64,000 bases of DNA from the NCBI RefSeq assembly GCF_014648495.1, contig NZ_BMRF01000012.1, positions 124,001 to 188,000 of the forward strand, read 5' to 3'. The notes beneath the pieces were generated by a model, which was not told the DNA's origin, did not search any database, and worked only from the letters and a program-made list of their open reading frames with translations. Made by a program: the position numbers and the translations under genes. Position 1 is the stretch's first letter. Every line of letters starts with the position of its first letter. The DNA is from Actinomadura cremea. Lineage in GTDB: Bacteria; Actinomycetota; Actinomycetes; Streptosporangiales; Streptosporangiaceae. This document shows, in pieces, positions 14,865 through 21,500 of this stretch.

Positions 14865-15929
14865 CTACGGGCGGTAGCGCGGGTCGTAGCCGCTGGTCAG
14901 CACGTCCCTGTTGTGGTGCCACTTCGGTTCCCGGTTCGCGGCGTGGTTGGTGATCCCGCGCATCCGGCGGATGAAGGCCCCGTACGGCTTGATCAGCATC
15001 GAGGAGAGGCTGCCGCCGGGCGGCTGGTCCATGAACGGCATGAACTTGTCGGGGAAGCCGGGCATCGTGCAGGCGATGCAGATGCCGCCGACGTTGGGGC
15101 AGCCGCCGACGCCGTTCATCCAGCCGCGCTTGGTGACGTTGCAGTTCACCACCGGGCCCCAGCAGCCGATCTTCACCTGGCACTTCGGCGAGTTGTAGTC
15201 CTTCCCGAAGTCGGCCTGCTCGTAGTACGAGCCCCGGGAGCAGCCCTCGTGGACGGTCTTGCCGAAGATCCACTGCGGGCGCAGCAGCTCGTCCAGCGGG
15301 GGCGGCGGCGCGGCGCCCGCCGCGTGGTACAGCACCCAGGTCAGCGTCTCCATGAAGTTCTCCGGCTGCACCGGGCACCCCGGGACGTTCACGATCGGCA
15401 GCGCGCCCGCGGACCGGAAGTCCCAGCCGAGGTAGTCGGCGAGGCCCATGCATCCGGTCGGGTTCCCCGCCATCGCGTGGATGCCGCCGTACGTCGCGCA
15501 CGTGCCCGCCGCCACGACCGCCCACGCGCGCGGCGCGAGCATGTCGATCCACTCGTTCAGCGTCATCGGCTCGCCGGTCTCCGGGTCGTTGCCGAACGAC
15601 GTCCAGTAGCCGTCCCCGTTGATCTTCTCGTTCGGGACGGAGCCCTCGATGACGAGGATGAACGGCTCCAGCTCGCCGCGCGCCGCGGCCCGGAACGCGG
15701 CGAGGAACTCCTCGCCGCCGAGCGTCGGGGACAGCACCTTGTTGTGCAGGTTCACCTTCGGCAGGCCCGGGATCAGCCCGTTCACGACGTCCTCGATCGA
15801 CGGCTGGGACGAGGCCGTCACCGACACCGTGTCGCCGTCGCAGCTCATCCCCTCGGATATCCACAGGATGTGGATTTCGTCGAACCCGTCCGGGGTCGTG
15901 GTCTCGCCTCGTTCGCGCGTCTGCGTCAT
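14865..15929 (-). CDS. hhyS: [NiFe]-hydrogenase small subunit, group 1h (Hhy) type
   Basis: A 354-aa Fe-S subunit carrying electrons from the active site. Cluster ligands are visible: GMSCDGD (C30, D33), GTCATYG, VPGCPVQ, EGCSRG, IGCWGP, NCNV and CPNVGGICIACTMPGFPDKF. The CDGD motif, with Asp where standard enzymes have Cys, matches the 3Cys-1Asp proximal cluster described for the Ralstonia actinobacterial-type hydrogenase. No twin-arginine signal or C-terminal membrane helix is present, so a cytoplasmic location is expected. The ATG at 15929 overlaps the hemerythrin-like stop as ATGA; longer frames upstream are overrun. Confidence 0.95.
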   Translation of the reverse strand: MTQTRERGETTTPDGFDEIHILWISEGMSCDGDTVSVTASSQPSIEDVVNGLIPGLPKVNLHNKVLSPTLGGEEFLAAFRAAARGELEPFILVIEGSVPNEKINGDGYWTSFGNDPETGEPMTLNEWIDMLAPRAWAVVAAGTCATYGGIHAMAGNPTGCMGLADYLGWDFRSAGALPIVNVPGCPVQPENFMETLTWVLYHAAGAAPPPPLDELLRPQWIFGKTVHEGCSRGSYYEQADFGKDYNSPKCQVKIGCWGPVVNCNVTKRGWMNGVGGCPNVGGICIACTMPGFPDKFMPFMDQPPGGSLSSMLIKPYGAFIRRMRGITNHAANREPKWHHNRDVLTSGYDPRYRP

Positions 15930-16486
15930 GTCCGCGGCCTCCCTTGCATCCGGTCGCGCAGCCGGTCGTAGGCGGCGGCCACCGGGGCCGCCACCGTGAG
16001 CGCCGGGGGACGGTCCGGCGCGTGCGGGTGCGGGCGCGTCGGGGCCGTCCCCTTCGCCTTCTCCAGCGCCCGGCCGAGCTCTCGCAGCGCCTCCTCGTCC
16101 GTCGCCTCGCGGAGCCGCGGCATCAGCTCGCCCTCCTCCTCCCGGACGTGCTCCTCGACGTCGCGGCGCAGCAGCTCGACGAGCTCCTCCGCGCGGCCGC
16201 CGGCCCGCCCGTCCGACCGGGCCAGGGCGTCCAGCTCGGCCAGCAGCTCCTTCAGCACCATGTGCTCGGCGAGGTGCCGCTGTACCAGCGCCTCGTCGCG
16301 CAGCGCCTTCGCGGCGAACGGGTAGAAGATCAGCTCCTCGACGGCGGCGTGCTTGGACAACTCGCGCACGAGAATGTCCACCACGCCGCACCGCTGCCCG
16401 TCGGACGCCGCCGCGTTGAAGTCGCGGAAGAGCTGCTCGACCATCCGGTGGTCGTGCTTGAGCAGTTCGATCGCGTCCACGGCCAT
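15926..16486 (-). CDS. Hemerythrin-like (HHE) cation-binding protein
   Basis: A 186-aa four-helix HHE-domain protein. Likely di-iron ligands are H11/H13 (LLKHDHRMVE), HAAVEE in helix 2, HLAEH in helix 3, and HVREEE in helix 4, all within residues 1-130; a Pro-rich tail follows. Such proteins bind O2, NO or iron and often serve as sensors or stores. It sits inside the hydrogenase operon, overlapping hypA by one base and the small-subunit gene by ATGA, so it should be made in step with the enzyme. A role in oxygen protection or iron supply is inference. Confidence 0.85.
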   Translation of the reverse strand: MAVDAIELLKHDHRMVEQLFRDFNAAASDGQRCGVVDILVRELSKHAAVEELIFYPFAAKALRDEALVQRHLAEHMVLKELLAELDALARSDGRAGGRAEELVELLRRDVEEHVREEEGELMPRLREATDEEALRELGRALEKAKGTAPTRPHPHAPDRPPALTVAAPVAAAYDRLRDRMQGRPRT

Positions 16487-16905
16487 CACGCGCTCCCCCG
16501 CTCGCGCCCGCCGTCGGACGCGCCCTCCGCGGCGCCGTCCGGCGAGCCCTCCGCGGCGCCGTCCGGCCCGGCCGCCACGGTGATCGACTCCAGCACCACG
16601 TCGTCGCGGCCCGCCGTCCGCACGTCCACGCCGCCGCACACCGGGCACGCGGCCAGCGCCGCCGCCGACCCGACCGGCGTCGTGCCGCCGCAGTCCCGGC
16701 AGTGCACCGACAGCGGCTCCATGACCAGGTCGATCCGGGCGCCCTCGATCTCGGTGCCCTCCGCCGCCAGCCGGAACCCCTGGTCGATGACCTCCGGATC
16801 GACGGGATGGCCGCCGACGCGCACCTTCACGCCGCTGACCGGACGCCCCTTGGCGCGCCTGCGCGCGGCGTCGACGATCGCGTCGCACATTCCCATTTCA
16901 TGCAC
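16486..16905 (-). CDS. hypA: Hydrogenase nickel-insertion protein HypA
   Basis: A 139-aa protein starting MHEMGMCDAI, with the nickel-binding MHE motif. The zinc site is C69/C72 (CRDC) and C87/C90 (CPVC). It delivers Ni to the large subunit, normally with the GTPase HypB, which is not encoded in this window. A tail carrying an 8-residue repeat (PDGAAEGS, PDGAAEGA), encoded by a 24-bp DNA repeat, extends it past the usual 113-120 aa. The start is GTG at 16905, overlapping the protease gene by 8 bp. Confidence 0.9.
   Translation of the reverse strand: MHEMGMCDAIVDAARRRAKGRPVSGVKVRVGGHPVDPEVIDQGFRLAAEGTEIEGARIDLVMEPLSVHCRDCGGTTPVGSAAALAACPVCGGVDVRTAGRDDVVLESITVAAGPDGAAEGSPDGAAEGASDGGRERGSA
16522..16567 (-). 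repeat. 24-bp direct repeat in hypA tail
   Basis: Two copies of a 22-bp identical block (CCCTCCGCGGCGCCGTCC core) with a 24-bp period, coding PDGAAEG twice on the minus strand. The reading frame is kept. Confidence 0.8.
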
Positions 16906-17488
16906 TGGTCGCCTCCGTGTCGGCTGTGTGGTCGGACCCTTCGGAAAGTCGCGCGGCCTCCTCGCGGGCGAGCCGCCCCACCAGGCGGACCGCCTCGTCC
17001 AGCGCGGCGGTCACCGGTGCGGACAGCCCCATCCGCTCCTCGACGCCGGCGGGCCGGCACCCGACGACCAGGACGCGGTCCATCCGGCCGCCGAGCCTGT
17101 GCAGGAGCTGGAGTACCGCGAGGGGATGCATGCCGTGGCCGTTCACCGGGGGAGCGCCGAACGGGTCGGCCGGGCCGGTCTCGCCCGTCCCGTCCGACCC
17201 GTCCGTCGCGTCGGCGGGGTCGGCGGCGTCGGTCGCGTCGAGGACGGCCAGCTCGCCGGGCGCCGCGCCGTCGAGCGGGACGGCGTCGACCATGATCAGC
17301 GTGTCGTGGCGGCCGTCGAGCAGGTCGTAGGCGAGGTGGACGCCGCGGATGCCGTAGTCGGTCACGTCCACGTTCTCCGGCAGGCCCGGCGCGTCCAGCC
17401 GCCGGACGACCTCGACGCCGAACCCGTCGTCGCCCAGGAAGATGTTGCCGATGCCCGCCACGAGCACCCGGCCGCCGGACCCGGTCAC
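16898..17488 (-). CDS. Hydrogenase maturation protease (HybD/HupD, M52 family)
   Basis: A 196-aa nickel-checking endopeptidase that trims the large subunit after its last active-site His. The family signature GIGNIFLGDDGFGVEVV is at residues 12-28, with D21 in place of the E16 nickel ligand of HybD. A downstream His (GHGMHP) probably supplies another ligand. Between the MVDAV strand and that His is a low-complexity Asp/Ala/Thr/Gly insertion (DATDAADPADATDGSDG) not usual in the family. The GTG start overlaps the stop of the 460-aa gene as GTGA. Confidence 0.85.
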   Translation of the reverse strand: MTGSGGRVLVAGIGNIFLGDDGFGVEVVRRLDAPGLPENVDVTDYGIRGVHLAYDLLDGRHDTLIMVDAVPLDGAAPGELAVLDATDAADPADATDGSDGTGETGPADPFGAPPVNGHGMHPLAVLQLLHRLGGRMDRVLVVGCRPAGVEERMGLSAPVTAALDEAVRLVGRLAREEAARLSEGSDHTADTEATSA

Positions 17489-18867
17489 CGCACGCTCCGC
17501 TCGTCGGCCAGCGGCTCGATCTCGTCGGGGGCGAAGTAGCGGAAGCGCCCGTACCACTGGTTCAGCTCCGCGGCCGGGTCGTCCTCGAGGGAGACGGCGA
17601 GGTGGCAGGCGTCGTCGACGTCCAGGAGCACGGCCTCCACGACGGCGGTCCGGCCGTCGAGGAAGCGGTCCTGCGGGTCGGTGCCGTGCGCGCGCGGGCG
17701 CAACCGCACCCGGCTGCCCCGCGACACCGCGACGCCGTCGACCGTCACCGCGTCGGTGTCGGGCGAGACGGACGCGTCCGCGCCCGGGTCCCACCAGGGC
17801 GTCCGGTCGGCCTCCGGTTCCGGGGGCGCGGGTGCGCGGCCGGGCGGCGGGCCGAGGGAGCGGACGGCGCCGTGCAGCCGCTCGAACACCTCGTGCGGCA
17901 TCGCGTCCACCCGGTCGAGGATCTCGGCGGCGCGCGGGTCGGTGGCCCGCGCCTCCCGCTTCTCCGCGTCCGTCAGCGTCATCGTCCGCAGCGACAGGAT
18001 CTCGTCGATCTCCGTCGCGTCGTGCAGGTCGCCGGGGCTCTCGGGCGCGATGCGCGGGTGGTCGTACAGCAGGATCGGCGACGACAGGACGAGCCCGCGC
18101 GCGCCCTCGGGACCTGCGAGAACCGGGAACGTGTGCACGTTGGTGCACTCGCGGGTCGCGTGCTCGGCCCACTGCGGCGGTTCCAGCAGCGACACGAACG
18201 CCCCGTCGACGGCGGCGGTCATCGTGTGCGCGGCGAGCAGCGACCAGCGCAGCGCCTCGTCCCGGGACGCGGCGGCGCGGTCGGCGGCGTGCCCGTTCTC
18301 GACCCGGATCCGCAGCCGGTGCAGGGGGAACGGCGCGTCGCAGCGGACCGCCGACACGGTCACGACCGCGTCGACGTCGAGGCGGCGGCGGGTGATCCGG
18401 CCGCCCGCGACGTCCTCGTGCTCCTCGCCCGCCGGGGCCCGGACGGCGAACCGCCGCTCGCCCGCGAGCAGGTCGGCCAGCGGCGCCGCGACGTCGAACT
18501 CCCGGGGCACCGCCTCGTCGAACGGCAGGTGCGTCCCGAGGGCGTCGACCTCCTCGAACGTCCCGCCGGCGCGGCTCCGCTGGACGGTCCGGCGCTGCAA
18601 CTGCAGGAACCGCAACCGGACGGTGATCGCGGCGTCCTCGGGGGCCTCCAGCAGGCATTCGGTCTGCTGCCACCACGACTCGGCGGACCCGGCGACGCTC
18701 GTGTCGTCGAGCCCGTGCGCGTCGGCCCAGGAGCGCGGCGTCAGCACCCCGAACTGCCAGCGGACCCGGTTCTTGCCCGAGGAGCGGCGGTACGGGTACA
18801 GCAGGTAGCCCTCGTAAAGGATCGCGTCGGCCACCGCGCGCACGCTCTCGAAACCGGTCGCCGCCAT
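17485..18867 (-). CDS. 460-aa unknown protein, first gene of the hydrogenase operon
   Basis: I recognise no catalytic domain. Residues 1-350 are a mixed alpha/beta region, with WWQQTECLLE and ECTNVHTFPVLAGPEG as the most distinctive stretches and a VRL-rich strand pattern. A Pro-rich linker at about 350-375 leads to a C-terminal small beta domain (SRGSRVRLRPRAHG, then YGRFRYFAPDEIEPL) like a KOW/SH3-type barrel. The ATG at 18867 has GGGGAGAG upstream. As promoter-proximal gene, coupled by GTGA to the maturation protease, it is presumably a dedicated hydrogenase factor; similar proteins accompany Hhy clusters, from recall. Confidence 0.7.
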   Translation of the reverse strand: MAATGFESVRAVADAILYEGYLLYPYRRSSGKNRVRWQFGVLTPRSWADAHGLDDTSVAGSAESWWQQTECLLEAPEDAAITVRLRFLQLQRRTVQRSRAGGTFEEVDALGTHLPFDEAVPREFDVAAPLADLLAGERRFAVRAPAGEEHEDVAGGRITRRRLDVDAVVTVSAVRCDAPFPLHRLRIRVENGHAADRAAASRDEALRWSLLAAHTMTAAVDGAFVSLLEPPQWAEHATRECTNVHTFPVLAGPEGARGLVLSSPILLYDHPRIAPESPGDLHDATEIDEILSLRTMTLTDAEKREARATDPRAAEILDRVDAMPHEVFERLHGAVRSLGPPPGRAPAPPEPEADRTPWWDPGADASVSPDTDAVTVDGVAVSRGSRVRLRPRAHGTDPQDRFLDGRTAVVEAVLLDVDDACHLAVSLEDDPAAELNQWYGRFRYFAPDEIEPLADERSVR

Positions 18868-19038
18868 CGCCTCTCTCCCCTTGCCCGGAACGCCCCGCGC
18901 GCCCTTTTTCGGGTATAGCAACGAGGCGGCGGGCCGGGTAAGTGGCGTCCGCCGATAAGTGACGGCGTCACCTACCGGCCCGGCGGACCGGCGTGCTGTA
19001 ATCGCGCTACGCGAGATGCCGTGGTCCGGGGAGCCGAG
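18868..19038. promoter_or_regulatory. Divergent promoter region of the hydrogenase operon
   Basis: This 171-bp spacer separates the minus-strand hydrogenase operon from a plus-strand membrane-protein gene. It holds a perfect small palindrome GTGACGGCGTCAC at 18959-18971 and, on the minus strand, a TATACC-like -10 candidate near 18912. The palindrome could bind a regulator, but no start site can be assigned with confidence. Confidence 0.45.
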
Positions 19039-19545
19039 ATGCGAAGGCGCAGGCAGCAGCGGTACGGAGAGGTGGTCCGGGCCGGGGCGCGCGGCGCCGT
19101 GGCGGCCATGGCGATGACCGGGCTGCGCACGGTCACGGCCGCCGCGGGACCGCAGCAGAAAAGCCCGCCCGAGGCCATTGTCGAAGAACACACCCCGGCG
19201 CGGGTAAAGAAAATGACGGAACGGCAACGCGACGCGTTCACCGAAATCTTCCATTGGGTTTACGGGGCGGGCGGCGGCGCGCTGTTCGGGGTGCTGCCGG
19301 ACCGGCTGCGGGGCCACCCGCTGGCCGGTCCGGTGTACGGGCTGACGGTCTGGCTCGGTTACGAGCTGGTCGTCGGGCCCGCCCTCGGCGTCCGGCACGC
19401 CCGCCACCGCCGCGCGACGTGGCACACGGTCGTCGCGGTCGACCACGTCCTGTACGGCGTCGTCGTCGCCGGGCGGCTCGCCCCCGAGCCCGCGGTCACG
19501 CGCCGCCCCCGGCGGCGCCCCGCTCGGCCCGGGTGCGGCGCATGA
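19039..19545 (+). CDS. Small integral membrane protein (DUF1440/YagU-like)
   Basis: A 168-aa protein. Hydrophobic segments lie at about residues 20-38, 78-95 (WVYGAGGGALFGVLP), 100-120 (GLTVWLGYELVVGPALG) and 135-155, with a basic C-terminal tail. The layout resembles the DUF1440/YagU inner-membrane family, function unknown. The ATG at 19039 is preferred because GGGGAG lies 6 bp upstream; a GTG at 19021 would add six residues. It diverges from the hydrogenase operon. Its last 50 bp overlap a small minus-strand frame. Confidence 0.6.
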   Translation: MRRRRQQRYGEVVRAGARGAVAAMAMTGLRTVTAAAGPQQKSPPEAIVEEHTPARVKKMTERQRDAFTEIFHWVYGAGGGALFGVLPDRLRGHPLAGPVYGLTVWLGYELVVGPALGVRHARHRRATWHTVVAVDHVLYGVVVAGRLAPEPAVTRRPRRRPARPGCGA

Positions 19546-19612
19546 GGTAGTGGCAGGTGACGACCGCGAGCAGCGGCACCCAGGCGAGGAACGGCGCGTA
19601 CGCGAGCGTCAT
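19496..19612 (-). CDS. 38-aa membrane microprotein
   Basis: MTLAYAPFLAWVPLLAVVTC continues HYLMRR and a basic Gly/Ala tail: one transmembrane helix with the positive-inside pattern. The ATG overlaps the stop of the 30-aa frame at 19609-19701 as ATGA, suggesting coupled translation. It overlaps the convergent gene ending at 19545. Function unknown. Confidence 0.4.
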   Translation of the reverse strand: MTLAYAPFLAWVPLLAVVTCHYLMRRTRAERGAAGGGA

Positions 19613-19701
19613 GGCCCACCCCGCGCACCGTCCGGGCTCTCGGGCCGGGCGTCGGGCCGGGCGCCGGGCCGGGCGCTCGCGGGTCGGACGGTGGCGGTCA
19701 T
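19609..19701 (-). CDS. 30-aa leader-like peptide upstream of the membrane microprotein
   Basis: An ATG with an excellent ribosome site (GAGGAGGCCGCC before it) opens a 30-codon frame, MTATVRPASARPGARPDARP followed by ESPDGARGGP. Its stop overlaps the next ATG. The composition (Arg-Pro-Ala) is low complexity, so it may be a coupling leader rather than a working protein. Confidence 0.35.
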   Translation of the reverse strand: MTATVRPASARPGARPDARPESPDGARGGP

Positions 19702-19830
19702 GGCGGCCTCCTCGGGCGCTGGTCAGGACGCCTTCATGCTCGCCACCGGGCCCGCCCCGGCACGTCCCTCGCGGGTACCCGGCCCCTCACCCGCGCGGGT
19801 GAACGCCGCCCGTCCGGCCGCCGCGACTCC

Positions 19831-19860
19831 CGGCCGGCCGGGGCTCGGCCGGCCGGGGCT
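19831..19860. repeat. 15-bp tandem duplication
   Basis: Two perfect adjacent copies of CGGCCGGCCGGGGCT end at the stop of the NTF2-like gene. Each contains the palindrome GGCCGGCC, so the pair could also fold as its terminator. Confidence 0.7.
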
Positions 19861-20252
19861 CAGCCGGCGCGGGCCTCGCGCTCGATCCGGTCGAACTGGG
19901 CGCCCATCGCCTCGGCGAGCGCGTTCGCGCCCGACAGCGGACGCACCATCACCATGAGTTCGACGATCTTCCCGTGCCCGTCCACCCGCAGGAAGTCGCA
20001 GCCGTCGATCTCCCGGTCGCCGACACGGGTCTTGAACAGCAGCGCGTGCTCCCGGCCGTCCGCGCCGTCGAACTCGCTCACGTAGCGGAAGTCCTCGAAC
20101 ACCCGGAAGACACCCCGGATGATCGCGGCCGTGATCGCCCTGCCCGTGTACGGCTTGTGCGCGACCGGGCTGACGAACACGACGTCGTCCGCCAGCAGCG
20201 CGATCGCGGCGTCGACGTCACCCGCCTCCACGGCCTTGCGGAACTCGTGCAT
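19860..20252 (-). CDS. SnoaL/NTF2-like protein
   Basis: A 130-aa protein with the NTF2-like cone fold pattern: N-terminal helix FRKAVEAGDVDAAIALLADD, strand VVFVSPVAHKPYTGR, and C-terminal strands ending IVELMVMVRP. SnoaL-like proteins include isomerases, cyclases and many of unknown role; here the substrate is unknown. It is divergently encoded from a PadR regulator across a repeat-rich 96-bp spacer, so it is probably that regulator's target. Confidence 0.75.
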   Translation of the reverse strand: MHEFRKAVEAGDVDAAIALLADDVVFVSPVAHKPYTGRAITAAIIRGVFRVFEDFRYVSEFDGADGREHALLFKTRVGDREIDGCDFLRVDGHGKIVELMVMVRPLSGANALAEAMGAQFDRIEREARAG

Positions 20253-20262
20253 ACCGCACCTC

Positions 20263-20339
20263 CATAGTCAACTTGTTCAGTAGGTGCGGATGACACTACC
20301 CACTACTGAACTCGTTGCATAGTCAAAATGATTGGTAGG
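20263..20339. promoter_or_regulatory. Repeat-rich operator region between NTF2-like and PadR genes
   Basis: Two 22-bp direct repeats beginning CATAGTCAA and ending GTAGG lie at 20263-20284 and 20318-20339. Between and within them is an inverted repeat, GTTCAGTAG (20275-20283) and CTACTGAAC (20303-20311). This region is clearly more AT-rich than its surroundings. It is the expected place for PadR binding and control of both genes. Confidence 0.65.
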
Positions 20340-20348
20340 TTGGCGGGC

Positions 20349-20912
20349 ATGGCACTGCGACACGCGATCCTGGCCGCGCTGCTGGAGGGCGAGGCGTCCG
20401 GCTACGACCTCGCGAAGATCTTCGACTCCTCGGTCGGGAACTTCTGGATGGCCACGCCGCAGCAGCTCTACCGCGAACTCGACCGCATGGCGGGCGACGG
20501 GCTGGTCGCGGCACGCGTCGTCCGGCAGGAGCGCAGGCCCGACAAGCGGCTGTTCGCCCTGACCGGCGCCGGGCGCCGCGCCCTGCACGACTTCACCGCC
20601 GCGCCGCCCCGGCCGGGCGCGATGCGCGACGACCTGCTCGTCCAGATCCAGGCGGTCGACGCCGGCGACGCCGCCGCCGTGCGCCGGGCCGTCGCCGAGC
20701 GGGCGGAGGGCTCGCGGGCCAAGCTCGCCCGCTACGAACGGCTCCGCGCCCTCCTGCTGAACGGACGCACCGAGGAGGAGCACCTCGCGCACGCCGAACG
20801 GATCGGCCCCTACCTGACCCTCCTCGGCGGCATCGCGTTCGAGCAGGAGAACATCCGGTGGGCCGAACGGGTCCTCGACGTCCTGCGGCGGCGCTCGTCC
20901 ACCCGGACCTGA
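20349..20912 (+). CDS. PadR-family transcriptional regulator
   Basis: A 187-aa protein with a full PadR architecture. The winged helix is at residues 1-80 (MALRHAILAALLEGEASGYDL, WMATPQQLYRELDRMAGDGL, RRPDKRLFALTGAGRRAL), and the Vir_C-type helical dimerisation domain covers about 90-180. The ATG at 20349 matches the usual PadR start; one 21 bp earlier is less likely. PadR proteins generally repress a neighbouring gene until a small ligand binds. The repeat array at 20263-20339 and the divergent NTF2-like gene fit that arrangement. Confidence 0.85.
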   Translation: MALRHAILAALLEGEASGYDLAKIFDSSVGNFWMATPQQLYRELDRMAGDGLVAARVVRQERRPDKRLFALTGAGRRALHDFTAAPPRPGAMRDDLLVQIQAVDAGDAAAVRRAVAERAEGSRAKLARYERLRALLLNGRTEEEHLAHAERIGPYLTLLGGIAFEQENIRWAERVLDVLRRRSSTRT

Positions 20913-20939
20913 CCCGTTCGACCACCGGACGGGCTCCGG

Positions 20940-21500
20940 CTAGCGGACCGGCCGGCGGACCGGCCGGCGGACCGGCCGGCGGAGGATCGTCCGCATCTTC
21001 GCCGGGTCGTCCTCCCGCGTGTCGGAGAGGTAGATCTCGTGGTGCAGGCCGTTCGCGACGAGCCCCTCCGCCTCGCAGCGCGCGTCCATGCGGGCGAGGC
21101 TCGCGGGCTCGTCGGCGTAGTGGCCGCGGTGGAGCAGCTGGACGCAGCGTCCCTCGGCGAACGCGGCGAGCTGGACGCGCGCCGCCGCCGGCACCGTCGG
21201 CCGCACCTCCTCGCGGGCCCGGTCGACGGCGGCGGGATCGAGGTCGTCCGGCAGCCGCAGGAACAGGTGCCACCACCACTCGCCGCGCGGGACCTCGAAC
21301 GGGGAGCGCCCGTCCTCGACCCACCAGCGGCCCTCCAGCGGGACCGTCGCCGCGCCGAGCGCCCCCATCACCGCGTGGAGGGCGCCGGCCGAGGCGCCGT
21401 AGGCGTCGCCGCCCGGCTCGCCGCGGCCGGTCACCGCCAGGCCGGACACCGGGCCGAACTCCACCAGTTCGGGTTCGTCCGCCGCCTCGTACCAGTTCAT
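20940..21500 (-). CDS. GyrI-like effector-binding domain protein
   Basis: A 186-aa protein consisting of one GyrI/BmrR-type small-molecule-binding domain (GLAVTGRGEPGGDAYGA near the N-terminus, WWVEDGRSPFEVPRGEWWWH in the middle, HHEIYLSDTREDDPAKM near the C-terminus). It has no DNA-binding part. Its ATG overlaps the stop of the MerR gene as ATGA, so the two are made together. The last 12 residues are a short repeat, RRPVRRPVRRPVR, from a 12-bp DNA repeat at about 20943-20983. It may sequester or deliver the ligand sensed by the regulator. Confidence 0.75.
   Translation of the reverse strand: MNWYEAADEPELVEFGPVSGLAVTGRGEPGGDAYGASAGALHAVMGALGAATVPLEGRWWVEDGRSPFEVPRGEWWWHLFLRLPDDLDPAAVDRAREEVRPTVPAAARVQLAAFAEGRCVQLLHRGHYADEPASLARMDARCEAEGLVANGLHHEIYLSDTREDDPAKMRTILRRPVRRPVRRPVR
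20943..20983 (-). repeat. 12-bp tandem repeat coding RRPV
   Basis: Three and a half copies of GCGGACCGGCCG encode the C-terminal RRPVRRPVRRPVR tail of the GyrI-like protein. Confidence 0.85.

Noticed and set aside
18959-18971. CRP-type site in the hydrogenase promoter
   Set aside because: GTGA-N5-TCAC has the wrong spacing for a TGTGA-N6-TCACA site, so it is reported only as an unassigned palindrome.
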